A stretch of DNA of 13,346 nt from NCBI GenBank assembly GCA_946480495.1, contig CAMLKO010000013.1:1-13346 (forward strand), in the 5' to 3' direction. Source of the stretch: an uncultured Caulobacteraceae bacterium. GTDB lineage: Bacteria; Pseudomonadota; Alphaproteobacteria; Caulobacterales; Caulobacteraceae. Every line of letters begins with the position of its first letter. Position 1 is the stretch's first letter. Of the stretch, positions 1-6,442 are shown one piece after another. The notes below the pieces were generated by a model. That model had not been told where the DNA came from. It was given only the letters and a program-made list of their open reading frames with translations, and did no database searches. The position numbers were made by a program, and so were the translations under genes.

Positions 1-75
1 CACACAACCGTGAAGCTTGCGCCCGGATACCGGTGTTATCGTCCGCCGCTGGGTTCAACACTGGGGGACGCTGTC

Positions 76-828
76 ATGCGCGCACTCGCCGTAGTTTATG
101 GCGTGGTTTGCTACGCCATCTTCTTTGTCACCTTCCTTTATGCGATCGGCTTCGTGGGCGACCTGATGGTCCCCAAGGCCATCGACTCCGGCGCCGTTGC
201 GCCGCTGGCGCAGACGCTGATCGTCGACGTGCTGCTGCTGGGCGTGTTCGCCGTGCAGCACAGCCTGATGGCCAGGCCCGCGTTCAAGGCCTGGTGGACC
301 AAGATCGTCCCGCCGCCGGTCGAACGCTCGACCTATGTGCTGTTCTCGAGCCTGGCGCTGGTGCTGCTGTACTGGCAGTGGCGGCCGCTGCCCGCGACGG
401 TGTGGAGCGTGGAGAACCCGACCGGCGCGATGGTGCTGTGGGCCGTCTTTGGCCTGGGCTGGCTGACGGTGCTGACCTCGACCTTCCTGATCAACCACTT
501 CGACCTGTTCGGGCTGCGGCAGGTCTGGGCCTATCGGATGGGCAAGGAAATCCCGCCGGCCGACTTCGTGACGCCGATGTTCTACCGGGTGGTGCGCCAC
601 CCGATCTACATGGGCTTCATCATGGCCTTCTGGGCGACGCCGCACATGACGCAGGGCCACCTGCTGTTCGCGTTCGCGACGACGGCCTACATCCTGATCG
701 CCATCCAGCTGGAGGAACGCGACCTCATCGCCACGTTCGGCGACCGCTACGTCGCCTACCGCGGCCGCGTCGGCATGCTGGCCCCGCGCATCATCCCGCC
801 CCGCGGCGCGCAGGTCGGGCAGGTCTAG
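76..828 (+). CDS. mddA: MddA-like methanethiol S-methyltransferase (membrane ICMT/NnrU-type family)
   Basis: A 250-residue integral membrane protein. Enzymes of the MddA type methylate methanethiol to dimethyl sulfide using S-adenosylmethionine. About five hydrophobic stretches are visible (roughly residues 5-26, 44-64, 88-103, 117-140, 177-210). The N-terminal stretch around [17 protein letters not shown] (23-39) is what I associate with MddA. The C-terminal half carries the isoprenylcysteine-methyltransferase-type signature: [10 protein letters not shown] (140-149), RHPIYMG (174-180) and EERD (213-216), the cofactor-binding part of the family. I chose ATG 76 because GGGGGA (63-68) lies seven bases upstream and the hydrophobic N-terminus begins there; an in-frame GTG at 10 would add an unlikely polar leader. 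It is followed after 81 bases by uppP, with no evident functional link. The family is clear; the exact substrate is recalled similarity and unproven, so a generic membrane methyltransferase remains possible. Confidence 0.72.
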   Translation: MRALAVVYGVVCYAIFFVTFLYAIGFVGDLMVPKAIDSGAVAPLAQTLIVDVLLLGVFAVQHSLMARPAFKAWWTKIVPPPVERSTYVLFSSLALVLLYWQWRPLPATVWSVENPTGAMVLWAVFGLGWLTVLTSTFLINHFDLFGLRQVWAYRMGKEIPPADFVTPMFYRVVRHPIYMGFIMAFWATPHMTQGHLLFAFATTAYILIAIQLEERDLIATFGDRYVAYRGRVGMLAPRIIPPRGAQVGQV

Positions 829-909
829 GCGAAGGCCACGGCGCTCGTTGAGATTTGACGCCGGGCGCGGGTCAGGGCACGGCTGGAGCTCCTTAAGGGG
901 AGTGACCGC

Positions 910-1710
910 ATGGCCGACTGGCTCGCCGCCGTATTCCTGGGGCTGATCGAGGGGCTGACCGAGTTCATCCCGGTCTCCTCGACCGGCCACCTGCTGCTGG
1001 CCAAGATGGCGCTGGGTTTGACGGACCCCAGCTGGGACACCTTCATCGTGCTGATCCAGCTGGGCGCGATCCTGGCGGTGGTGGCGCTCTACTTCAAACG
1101 GCTGTGGGACGTGCTGGTGCGCCTGCCCAGCGACCCGGCGGCGCGGCGGTTCGCGCTTTCGGTCCTGATCGCCTTCCTGCCGGCGGTGGCGGTGGGGCTG
1201 GCGCTGCACGACTTCATCAAGCGGGTGCTGTTCGACAGCCCGGCGATCATCTGCTGGTCGCTGATCCTGGGCGGGGTGGTCCTGCTGCTGCTCGACCGCT
1301 GGAAGCTCGAGCCGCGCCATCACGACGCGATGAAGCTGCCGCTGCTGACGTCGCTGGGCGTCGGCGCCTTCCAGTGCCTGGCCATGATCCCCGGCGTTTC
1401 GCGCTCGGGCGCCACCATCTTCGGCGGCGTTGTCATGGGCGCCGACAAGCGCGCGGCGACCGAATTCAGCTTCTTCCTGGCCATCCCGACGATGGTCGCC
1501 GCCTTCGCGCTCGACGCCTGGGAGAGCCGCGATGCGCTGACCGCCGACCAGGCGGGGATCATCGCCATCGGCTTTGTGGTGTCGTTCCTGTCGGGCCTGG
1601 TGGTGGTGAAGGTCCTGCTGGACTTCGTGGCCAGGCGCGGGCTCTCGCCCTTCGGCTGGTGGCGGATCGCCGTCGGCGTGCTGGGGCTGGTCCTGCTGCG
1701 GGTCGCCTAG
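910..1710 (+). CDS. uppP: Undecaprenyl-diphosphatase UppP (BacA)
   Basis: A 266-residue polytopic inner-membrane phosphatase of the usual family length. It converts undecaprenyl diphosphate to the monophosphate, recycling the lipid carrier for peptidoglycan and other envelope polymers; overproduction in this family gives bacitracin resistance. Both family signatures are intact: GLTEFIPVSSTGH (16-28 region, with the preceding Glu 14 and with Glu 18 inside it) and PGVSRSG (161-167, including Arg 165), followed by EFSFFLAIPTM (185-195). Hydrophobic helices fill the rest. The start is set by a strong ribosome site AAGGGGAG at 895-902, seven bases before ATG. Its stop codon lies inside a CTAG palindrome (1707-1710) that also supplies the stop of the convergent regA-type gene, so no terminator can fit between the two. 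Identification is firm. Confidence 0.96.
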   Translation: MADWLAAVFLGLIEGLTEFIPVSSTGHLLLAKMALGLTDPSWDTFIVLIQLGAILAVVALYFKRLWDVLVRLPSDPAARRFALSVLIAFLPAVAVGLALHDFIKRVLFDSPAIICWSLILGGVVLLLLDRWKLEPRHHDAMKLPLLTSLGVGAFQCLAMIPGVSRSGATIFGGVVMGADKRAATEFSFFLAIPTMVAAFALDAWESRDALTADQAGIIAIGFVVSFLSGLVVVKVLLDFVARRGLSPFGWWRIAVGVLGLVLLRVA

Positions 1711-2264
1711 CGCGGGGCGCGCTTGGCGAGGATCCGCTGCAGGGTGCGCCGGTGCATGGAAAGCCGGCGCGCCGTCTCGGAGACGTTGTGGCCGCAGAGC
1801 TCATAGACGCGCTGGATATGCTCCCAGCGCACCCGGTCGGCGCTCATCGGGTTGTCGGGCGGCGCGGGCGAGGAGCCGCTCTGGGCCAGCAGCGCGCGGA
1901 CCACGTCGTCGGCGTCGGCGGGCTTGGAGAGGTAGTCGACCGCGCCCGCCTTAACCGCCGCGACGGCGGTGGCGATATTGCCGTAGCCGGTCAGCATCAC
2001 GACCCGCGCGTCGGGCCGGGCGTCGCGGATGGCCTGCACCACCTGCAGCCCCGAGCCGTCGTCGAGGCGCATGTCGAGCACGGCGAAGGCGGGCGTGTTG
2101 GTCTTCACCTCCTGCAGGGCCTGGGCGACGCTGTCGGCCAGGGCGACCTCGAACCCCCGCTGTTCCAGCGCCCGCCCCAGCCGGTTGCGCAGCGGCGCAT
2201 CGTCGTCGAGGAGCAGCAGGCGTTTGTCCGGCAGCCCGGAGATCATAGCGTCGGCGTCGGTCAT
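1707..2264 (-). CDS. regA: Redox response regulator, RegA/ActR/PrrA family
   Basis: A 185-residue response regulator, the DNA-binding partner of the adjacent sensor kinase. RegA/ActR/PrrA proteins control photosynthesis, respiration, nitrogen or carbon fixation genes according to redox state, depending on species. The receiver domain (about 14-125) has the acidic pocket Asp 20/21, phospho-acceptor Asp 64 in VLDMRLDDGSG, Thr 92 and Lys 114. The stretch LTGYGNIATAVAAVKAGAVD (91-110) is the recognisable signature of this family. The C-terminus is a short Fis-type helix-turn-helix (about 145-185, ending ETARRLSMHRRTLQRI). The ATG at 2264 has GGAG five bases upstream; Met 7 lacks such a site. The gene follows the kinase gene by 28 bases on the same strand, so the two are probably one operon. 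It ends in a CTAG shared with uppP on the other strand. Confidence 0.93.
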   Translation of the reverse strand: MTDADAMISGLPDKRLLLLDDDAPLRNRLGRALEQRGFEVALADSVAQALQEVKTNTPAFAVLDMRLDDGSGLQVVQAIRDARPDARVVMLTGYGNIATAVAAVKAGAVDYLSKPADADDVVRALLAQSGSSPAPPDNPMSADRVRWEHIQRVYELCGHNVSETARRLSMHRRTLQRILAKRAPR

Positions 2265-2292
2265 GAGGTCTCCAGCTCCACCAAGGGTGGTG

Positions 2293-3714
2293 TCATTCTG
2301 TCGCGGGCATCCCTAGCGCATCAAGCCCTGTGAACATATCGGGCGTCCAGGGCGCCTCGATCGCGGGGCGCGGCCAGCGCGCACTCACGATGGCGCCGCC
2401 CCGTCGTCCGTTCCTGAAATCCACAGTAGCGCCTGTTCGTTCCAGAAGCGTCTTTGCGATGAAGAAGCCCAGGCCCATGCCGACGTGGCCGCTGCGCGAG
2501 CCTTCGGCGCCCGGGCGGCTGGTCACATAGGGCTCGCCCAGCTTGGCCAGCACCTCGGGCGCGAAGCCCGGGCCGTCGTCGCGGATCTCCACCGAGACGT
2601 GGCGCGAGTCGAAGCGGGCGGTGACCAGAACCTCGGACTTGGCGAAGTCCATGGCGTTCTCGACGAAGGAGGTCATGGCGTGCAGCACCTCGGGCAGGCG
2701 CCAGATCTCCGGCGCGCGCTCGCCGGGCGGGCCGCTGACCACCGCCTCGACGCGGACGTCCTGGTGGGAGTGGGCCTCGATCACCTCCTGCACGAACTGG
2801 AGCAGGCTCATCCGCTCGTGGACGACGTCGGTCGCCTCGGGGGTTTCGGTGAGGCGGCGCAGGATCTCGCGGCAGCGCTCGGCCTGGGCGATCAGCAGCT
2901 CGGCGTCTTCCTTCATGTCGCCGGGCGGCGCGCTGCGGGCCATCTCCTTGGCGACGACGGCGATGGTGGCGAGCGGCGTGCCAAGCTCGTGCGCCGCCGC
3001 GGCCGCCAGCCCCCCCAGCGCCGAGAGCCGCTGTTCGCGCGCCAGCACGGCGTTGGTGGTGTCGAGCGCCAGCTCCATCCGCGCCGCCTCGGCCGCCGCC
3101 TGCCAGGCGTAGCCGGCGGTGAAGAAGATGCCGAGCAGCCGCGCGATCACGCCTCCGATCCGGTTGAGCAGCGGCGGCACGAAGGGAACGGGGTCGGGCC
3201 CCGGCAGGGGCAGCGACCAGACCGCGATGACGATGGTGGCGAGGCTCGCCAGCAGGGCCAGGCCGATCACATTGCGAAGCGGCAGGGTCGCCGCCGCCAG
3301 CACCACTGGCGCGATGATCAGCATCGAAAACGGGTTCACCACCCCGCCGGTCATGTAGAACATCGCCGCCATCTGGACGATGTCGAAGGCGATCTGCAGC
3401 GTCGCTTCCCAGTCGTCGGCGATCCGCTGGCCGGTGGAGGAGAGGCTGACCAGCAGGTTCACCCAGGCCAGCAGCGCGATCAGGGTGAAGCAGAGCGCGA
3501 ACGGCACCGGCAGGCGCAGCACCAGGCCGACGAACAGAACGGTGAAGCTCTGTCCCGCCACCGCCAGCCAGCGCAGGAAGACCAGCGTGCGGACCCGCAG
3601 GCGCCCGCGCTTGGGCCCGCCCAGCGTCCACAGCACGCCATGCTCTTGCGGGACCGCAAGGCCCCCCTTATCGGGAGACGGGCTGTCGGCTTGCGGCAAG
3701 GACGTGGACGCCAT
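2293..3714 (-). CDS. regB: Redox-sensing histidine kinase, RegB/ActS/PrrB family
   Basis: A 473-residue membrane histidine kinase that should phosphorylate the RegA-type regulator encoded just downstream. Around six hydrophobic segments occupy residues 43-205, as in RegB. GGVVNPF (123-129) matches the GGxxNPF ubiquinone-binding motif of the family. The H-box LAAAAAHELGTPLATI carries His 242; Cys 281 in AQAERCREIL corresponds to the redox-switch cysteine of RegB. The ATP-binding domain has the N-box around Asn 353, DDGPGF (379-384) and GHVGMGLGFF (409-418). I start it at ATG 3714. The frame stays open upstream to 3975, but that extension would run through the divergent SCO gene and is low-complexity, so I reject it. 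A weak G-rich ribosome site precedes 3714. Both classical redox inputs are retained, so the kinase looks functional. Confidence 0.93.
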   Translation of the reverse strand: MASTSLPQADSPSPDKGGLAVPQEHGVLWTLGGPKRGRLRVRTLVFLRWLAVAGQSFTVLFVGLVLRLPVPFALCFTLIALLAWVNLLVSLSSTGQRIADDWEATLQIAFDIVQMAAMFYMTGGVVNPFSMLIIAPVVLAAATLPLRNVIGLALLASLATIVIAVWSLPLPGPDPVPFVPPLLNRIGGVIARLLGIFFTAGYAWQAAAEAARMELALDTTNAVLAREQRLSALGGLAAAAAHELGTPLATIAVVAKEMARSAPPGDMKEDAELLIAQAERCREILRRLTETPEATDVVHERMSLLQFVQEVIEAHSHQDVRVEAVVSGPPGERAPEIWRLPEVLHAMTSFVENAMDFAKSEVLVTARFDSRHVSVEIRDDGPGFAPEVLAKLGEPYVTSRPGAEGSRSGHVGMGLGFFIAKTLLERTGATVDFRNGRRGGAIVSARWPRPAIEAPWTPDMFTGLDALGMPATE

Positions 3715-3769
3715 GGCCCCCAACTTTGGTCGAGTTTGGCCGCGCGGGCCAGAGGCAGGAGGCTGAACG
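3715..3769. promoter_or_regulatory. Divergent spacer between regB-type kinase and sco genes
   Basis: These 55 bases must hold the 5' control signals of both divergent genes if each has its own promoter. Visible items are a direct repeat TTTGG-N5-TTTGG (3725-3739, ten-base period, one helical turn) and the sco ribosome site AGGAGG (3757-3762), seven bases before its ATG. I do not see a convincing -35/-10 pair. The regulatory role is inferred from position only. Confidence 0.4.
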
Positions 3770-4360
3770 ATGAACCGCCACCGCTTGATCCTTGTTCTCG
3801 TGGCGATTGTGGGCGCCATCGTTGCGGCGGGACTGGCCTGGCGCTCGGGCGTGTTCGAGCCCGCGCCGCCGCCTTCGGCCATCGGCGGGCCCTTCCAGCT
3901 GGTCGACCAGAACGGCCGCGCGGTCGACGAGGGCGTGCTGAAGGGCAAGTGGAGCGCGGTCTTCTTCGGCTTCACCTACTGTCCGGACCTCTGCCCGACC
4001 ACGCTGCATGCGCTGGACGCCGCGGCCGCGAAGCTGGGCAAGGACGCAAACGACTTCCAGGTCGTCTTCGTCTCGGTCGACCCCGGGCGCGACAACCCCA
4101 GGCAGATGAAGGACTACCTCGACGCCCAGGGCTTCCACGTGGCGACGCTTGGCCTCACCGGGACGCCCGAACAGACGGCGCAGGCAGCCAAGGCCTACAA
4201 GGTCTTCTACCAGAAGGTCGGCGAGGGGCCGGACTATGAGGTCAACCACACCGGCATCGTTTACCTGATGGACCCGAAGGGCCGCTTCGTCGCCCCCATC
4301 CCGCCCACGATGAGCCCCGACCAGATGGCCGCCGAGATCGAAAAGGCGATGCGCCGCTGA
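3770..4360 (+). CDS. SCO1/SenC/PrrC family copper-binding thioredoxin-like protein
   Basis: A 196-residue membrane-anchored periplasmic protein with a thioredoxin-like fold. SCO proteins deliver copper to, or reduce thiols of, the CuA or CuB centres of haem-copper oxidases. The N-terminal hydrophobic segment (about 5-24) is an uncleaved anchor or signal. The copper/redox site is complete: Cys 71 and Cys 75 in FTYCPDLCPTT, and His 160 in YEVNHTG. FVSVDPGRD (100-108) and the length are typical. The start is fixed by a near-perfect AGGAGG seven bases upstream. It stands back to back with the RegB-type kinase. In Rhodobacter the matching gene (senC/prrC) also sits beside regB/prrB and influences signalling, which supports a redox-respiration module here. 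Whether this copy serves aa3 or cbb3 oxidase cannot be seen. Confidence 0.93.
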   Translation: MNRHRLILVLVAIVGAIVAAGLAWRSGVFEPAPPPSAIGGPFQLVDQNGRAVDEGVLKGKWSAVFFGFTYCPDLCPTTLHALDAAAAKLGKDANDFQVVFVSVDPGRDNPRQMKDYLDAQGFHVATLGLTGTPEQTAQAAKAYKVFYQKVGEGPDYEVNHTGIVYLMDPKGRFVAPIPPTMSPDQMAAEIEKAMRR

Positions 4361-4418
4361 ACGGCGCCGCCCGTGGGAACCGGAAAGGCTGGACTTCCTT
4401 AAGCCAGACCATGCTATG

Positions 4419-4429
4419 CTGCAGCGCAG
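4419..4429. promoter_or_regulatory. Candidate PhaR operator upstream of phaZ
   Basis: The sequence CTGCAGCGCAG is an exact CTGC-N3-GCAG inverted repeat; counting flanking bases the symmetry extends to TGCTGC-agc-GCAGCA (4417-4431). CTGC-N3-GCAG is the site reported for the PHA-granule regulator PhaR in Paracoccus and Rhodobacter. It lies 16 bases before the PHA depolymerase start and overlaps a TATGCT (4415-4420) that could be a -10 element, a good position for repression. The operator role is inferred; no PhaR gene lies in this window. Confidence 0.5.
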
Positions 4430-4435
4430 CAACCT

Positions 4436-4440
4436 AGAGG
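4436..4440 (+). promoter_or_regulatory. Ribosome binding site setting the TTG start of phaZ
   Basis: AGAGG lies five bases before TTG 4446. It matters because the gene begins with a non-standard codon. The protein read from this TTG opens MLYALHE, matching the conserved N-terminus of intracellular PHA depolymerases; the next in-frame ATG (codon 16) would remove that segment. Confidence 0.6.
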
Positions 4441-4445
4441 TCTGA

Positions 4446-5717
4446 TTGCTCTACGCCCTTCACGAAGCGTCCTATTACGCCACCACCCCGATGCGGCTCG
4501 CCGCGCGGGCGGCGCGGGATTTCTGGGGCTCGCCGGCGAACCCCGCGGCGCAGACGCCGTTCGGCCGCACGGTCTATGCCGCCGCCGACCTCTTCACCAA
4601 CGCCACCCGCCGCTACGGCAAGCCCGAGTGGGGCATCGACTCCACCGTCGTGAACGGCGTGCAGGTGCGGGTGCGGCCCACGGTCGTGTGGGAAAGCCCG
4701 TGGGTGAAGCTCCTCCAGTTCGACCGCGACATGAGCGACATGCGCAAGGCGGGAAAGCGCAGCCTCGATCCGGCCGTGCTGATCGTGGCGCCGCTCTCGG
4801 GCCACTACGCCACCCTGCTGCGCGGCACGGTGGAGGCCTTCCTGCCCGACCACGCCGTCTTCGTCACCGACTGGGTCAACGCCCGCGACGTGCCGATGCT
4901 GGAGGGCCGCTTCGACTTCCACGACTACATCGACCAGATCCAGGCGATGCTGCGGGCCATGGGCGGGCGTCCGCACGTGATCGCCGTCTGCCAGCCGGGA
5001 CCGCCGGTGCTGGCCGCCATCGCCCGGATGGCCGAGGACGGCGACGAGAGCCGCCCGCGCAGCATGACCTTCATGGGCTCGCCCATCGACGCGCGCCACT
5101 CGCCGACCGTGCCCAACAGGCTCGCCGAAGAGCGGCCGTTCGCCTGGTTCAAGTCGAACATGATCTACACCGTGCCGCCGCCCTATGCGGGCGCGATGCG
5201 GCGCGTCTATCCGGGCTTCGTGCAGCTCGCGAGCTTCATGAGCATGAACCTGGAGCGCCACAGCCAGGCGCACCGCGACTACTTCGAGCACCTGATCCAG
5301 GGCGACGGCGACAGCGCCGACAAGCACCGCGGCTTCTACGACGAATACCTGTCGGTGATGGACCTGACGGAGGAGTTCTACCTCCAGACCATCGACATCG
5401 TGTTCCAGAAACACCTGCTGCCCAAGGGCGAGCTGGAGCATCGCGGCCGGCTGGTGCGGCCCGACCTGATCACCGACATCGGGCTGATGACGGTGGAGGG
5501 CGAGCTCGACGACATCTCCGGCATCGGCCAGACGCAGGCCGCCCACACGCTCTGCCCCGGCATCCCGGGCGAGCTGAAGGCCGACTACATCCAGGAAGGC
5601 GTCGGCCACTACGGCGTCTTCAACGGCCGTCGTTTCCGCGAGCAGATCTATCCGCGTGTGAGTGAGTTCATCCGCCACTGCGATCCGGACTTCCGAGGCG
5701 CTATCCTCGGGGAATGA
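4446..5717 (+). CDS. phaZ: Intracellular polyhydroxyalkanoate depolymerase
   Basis: A 423-residue alpha/beta-hydrolase that breaks down stored polyhydroxybutyrate granules in the cytoplasm. The closest type I recognise is PhaZa1 of Ralstonia/Cupriavidus. The nucleophile is a cysteine: Cys 182 in VCQPGPPVLA replaces the usual lipase serine, as in that family. Asp 355 in VEGELDDISG and His 388 in VGHYGVF complete the triad, at almost the same numbers as in the Cupriavidus enzyme (183, 355, 388). Other conserved stretches are APLSGHYATLLRGTV (115-129), VTDWVNAR (140-147) and GSPIDARHSPT (211-221). The start is TTG, chosen from the conserved MLYALHE N-terminus and the AGAGG site. The gene overlaps the next by four bases (ATGA), suggesting translational coupling. 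A PhaR-type operator precedes it. No lipase box or signal peptide is seen, consistent with the intracellular class. Confidence 0.95.
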   Translation: MLYALHEASYYATTPMRLAARAARDFWGSPANPAAQTPFGRTVYAAADLFTNATRRYGKPEWGIDSTVVNGVQVRVRPTVVWESPWVKLLQFDRDMSDMRKAGKRSLDPAVLIVAPLSGHYATLLRGTVEAFLPDHAVFVTDWVNARDVPMLEGRFDFHDYIDQIQAMLRAMGGRPHVIAVCQPGPPVLAAIARMAEDGDESRPRSMTFMGSPIDARHSPTVPNRLAEERPFAWFKSNMIYTVPPPYAGAMRRVYPGFVQLASFMSMNLERHSQAHRDYFEHLIQGDGDSADKHRGFYDEYLSVMDLTEEFYLQTIDIVFQKHLLPKGELEHRGRLVRPDLITDIGLMTVEGELDDISGIGQTQAAHTLCPGIPGELKADYIQEGVGHYGVFNGRRFREQIYPRVSEFIRHCDPDFRGAILGE

Positions 5718-6442
5718 TTCCCTTCCGCACGTCCTACAGCCACGGCCAGGTCGTCGAGACGGCGGGCCAGCGCGTGCGGCTGGCCGTTAATCCGCGCTCG
5801 CGGCGGGTGAGCCTGCGGCTCGACCGGGCCAGCGGCGAGGTGATCGCGACCGCGCCCTCCGCCCGGCGGCTCTCCGAAGCGCTGGCCTTCGCGCGCGAGC
5901 GGGCCGGCTGGATCGCCGCGCGGATGGCCGAGCTGCCGGACCGCACGGCGCTGGAGCCCGGGCTGATCTTCGACCTCTTCGGCGATCCCGTCGTGCTGGA
6001 GGCGGGGCCGGGCCGGGCCAAGCTGATCTACGGGCCGCCGCACCGGCTGATCAGCGCCGATGATGCGGCCTTCTCGGTCCGGGCGCTGCGCCTCCTCAAG
6101 ACCGAGTCGCGGCGGGTGCTGACCGAACGCACGGCCCACCACTGCGCGCGGCTGGACCAGCCCCTGCCGAGGGTGGCGGTCGCCGACCCGCGTGGACGCT
6201 GGGGCTCATGCAAGCCGGCGACGGCGCGGGAGGGCGCCTCGATCCGCTACTCGTGGCGGCTGGCGCTCGCACCGTTCCCGGTGGCGGACTACGTGGTCGC
6301 ACACGAGGTCGCCCACCTGATCGAGGCCAACCACGGCCCGCGCTTCTGGAAGCTGGTGCGCCAGCTGGTCGGCGACCCCAAGCCCCACCGCGACTGGCTA
6401 AAGCGCGAAAGCGGCCGCCTCCACGCCTTTGGCCGGGGCTAG
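5714..6442 (+). CDS. YgjP-like (DUF45) zinc metallopeptidase
   Basis: A 242-residue protein of the YgjP/DUF45 family, related in its zinc site to SprT and WSS1-type proteases. The C-terminal domain has RWGSC (162-166) followed by the gluzincin motif HEVAH (His 197, Glu 198, His 201) and a third ligand His 207 in NHGPRFW. The N-terminal half (about 12-110) is a beta-rich region without a named motif. No signal peptide is visible, so it is probably cytoplasmic. The natural substrate of this family is not established. ATG 5714 overlaps the phaZ stop codon in ATGA, so expression is likely coupled to phaZ. The stop lies in a CTAG palindrome shared with the convergent PBP gene. Zinc-protease assignment is firm; a role in PHA metabolism would be speculation from position. 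Confidence 0.88.
   Translation: MIPFRTSYSHGQVVETAGQRVRLAVNPRSRRVSLRLDRASGEVIATAPSARRLSEALAFARERAGWIAARMAELPDRTALEPGLIFDLFGDPVVLEAGPGRAKLIYGPPHRLISADDAAFSVRALRLLKTESRRVLTERTAHHCARLDQPLPRVAVADPRGRWGSCKPATAREGASIRYSWRLALAPFPVADYVVAHEVAHLIEANHGPRFWKLVRQLVGDPKPHRDWLKRESGRLHAFGRG

Noticed and set aside
855..883. TTGACG at 855-860 as a -35 box for uppP.
   Set aside because: No acceptable -10 element appears 16-18 bases downstream in the GC-rich spacer.
55..1323. A 422-codon open frame on the minus strand, across the methyltransferase gene and half of uppP.
   Set aside because: It spans two well-supported genes and their spacer and translates to Gln/Arg/His-rich noise.
3728..3744. A possible RegA binding site (GTCGAGTTTGGCCGC) in the regB/sco spacer.
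   Set aside because: It is one base out of register with the published loose consensus ending in CGC. With such a degenerate motif I cannot call it.
3715..3975. An 87-residue N-terminal extension of the RegB-type kinase.
   Set aside because: It would overlap the divergent SCO gene through its anchor and copper-site coding region, and RegB proteins do not have such a leader. ATG 3714 gives a normal length.
2485..4239. A 584-codon open frame on the plus strand, antisense to the RegB-type kinase.
   Set aside because: Its translation is low-complexity Arg/Gly/Ala/His-rich sequence without motifs. The opposite strand has a complete kinase and part of the SCO gene lies in another frame. Such frames arise from high third-position GC.
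4434..5678. A 414-codon open frame on the minus strand, antisense to phaZ.
   Set aside because: Rich in His, Val, Arg and Ala without family features; the depolymerase triad is on the plus strand.
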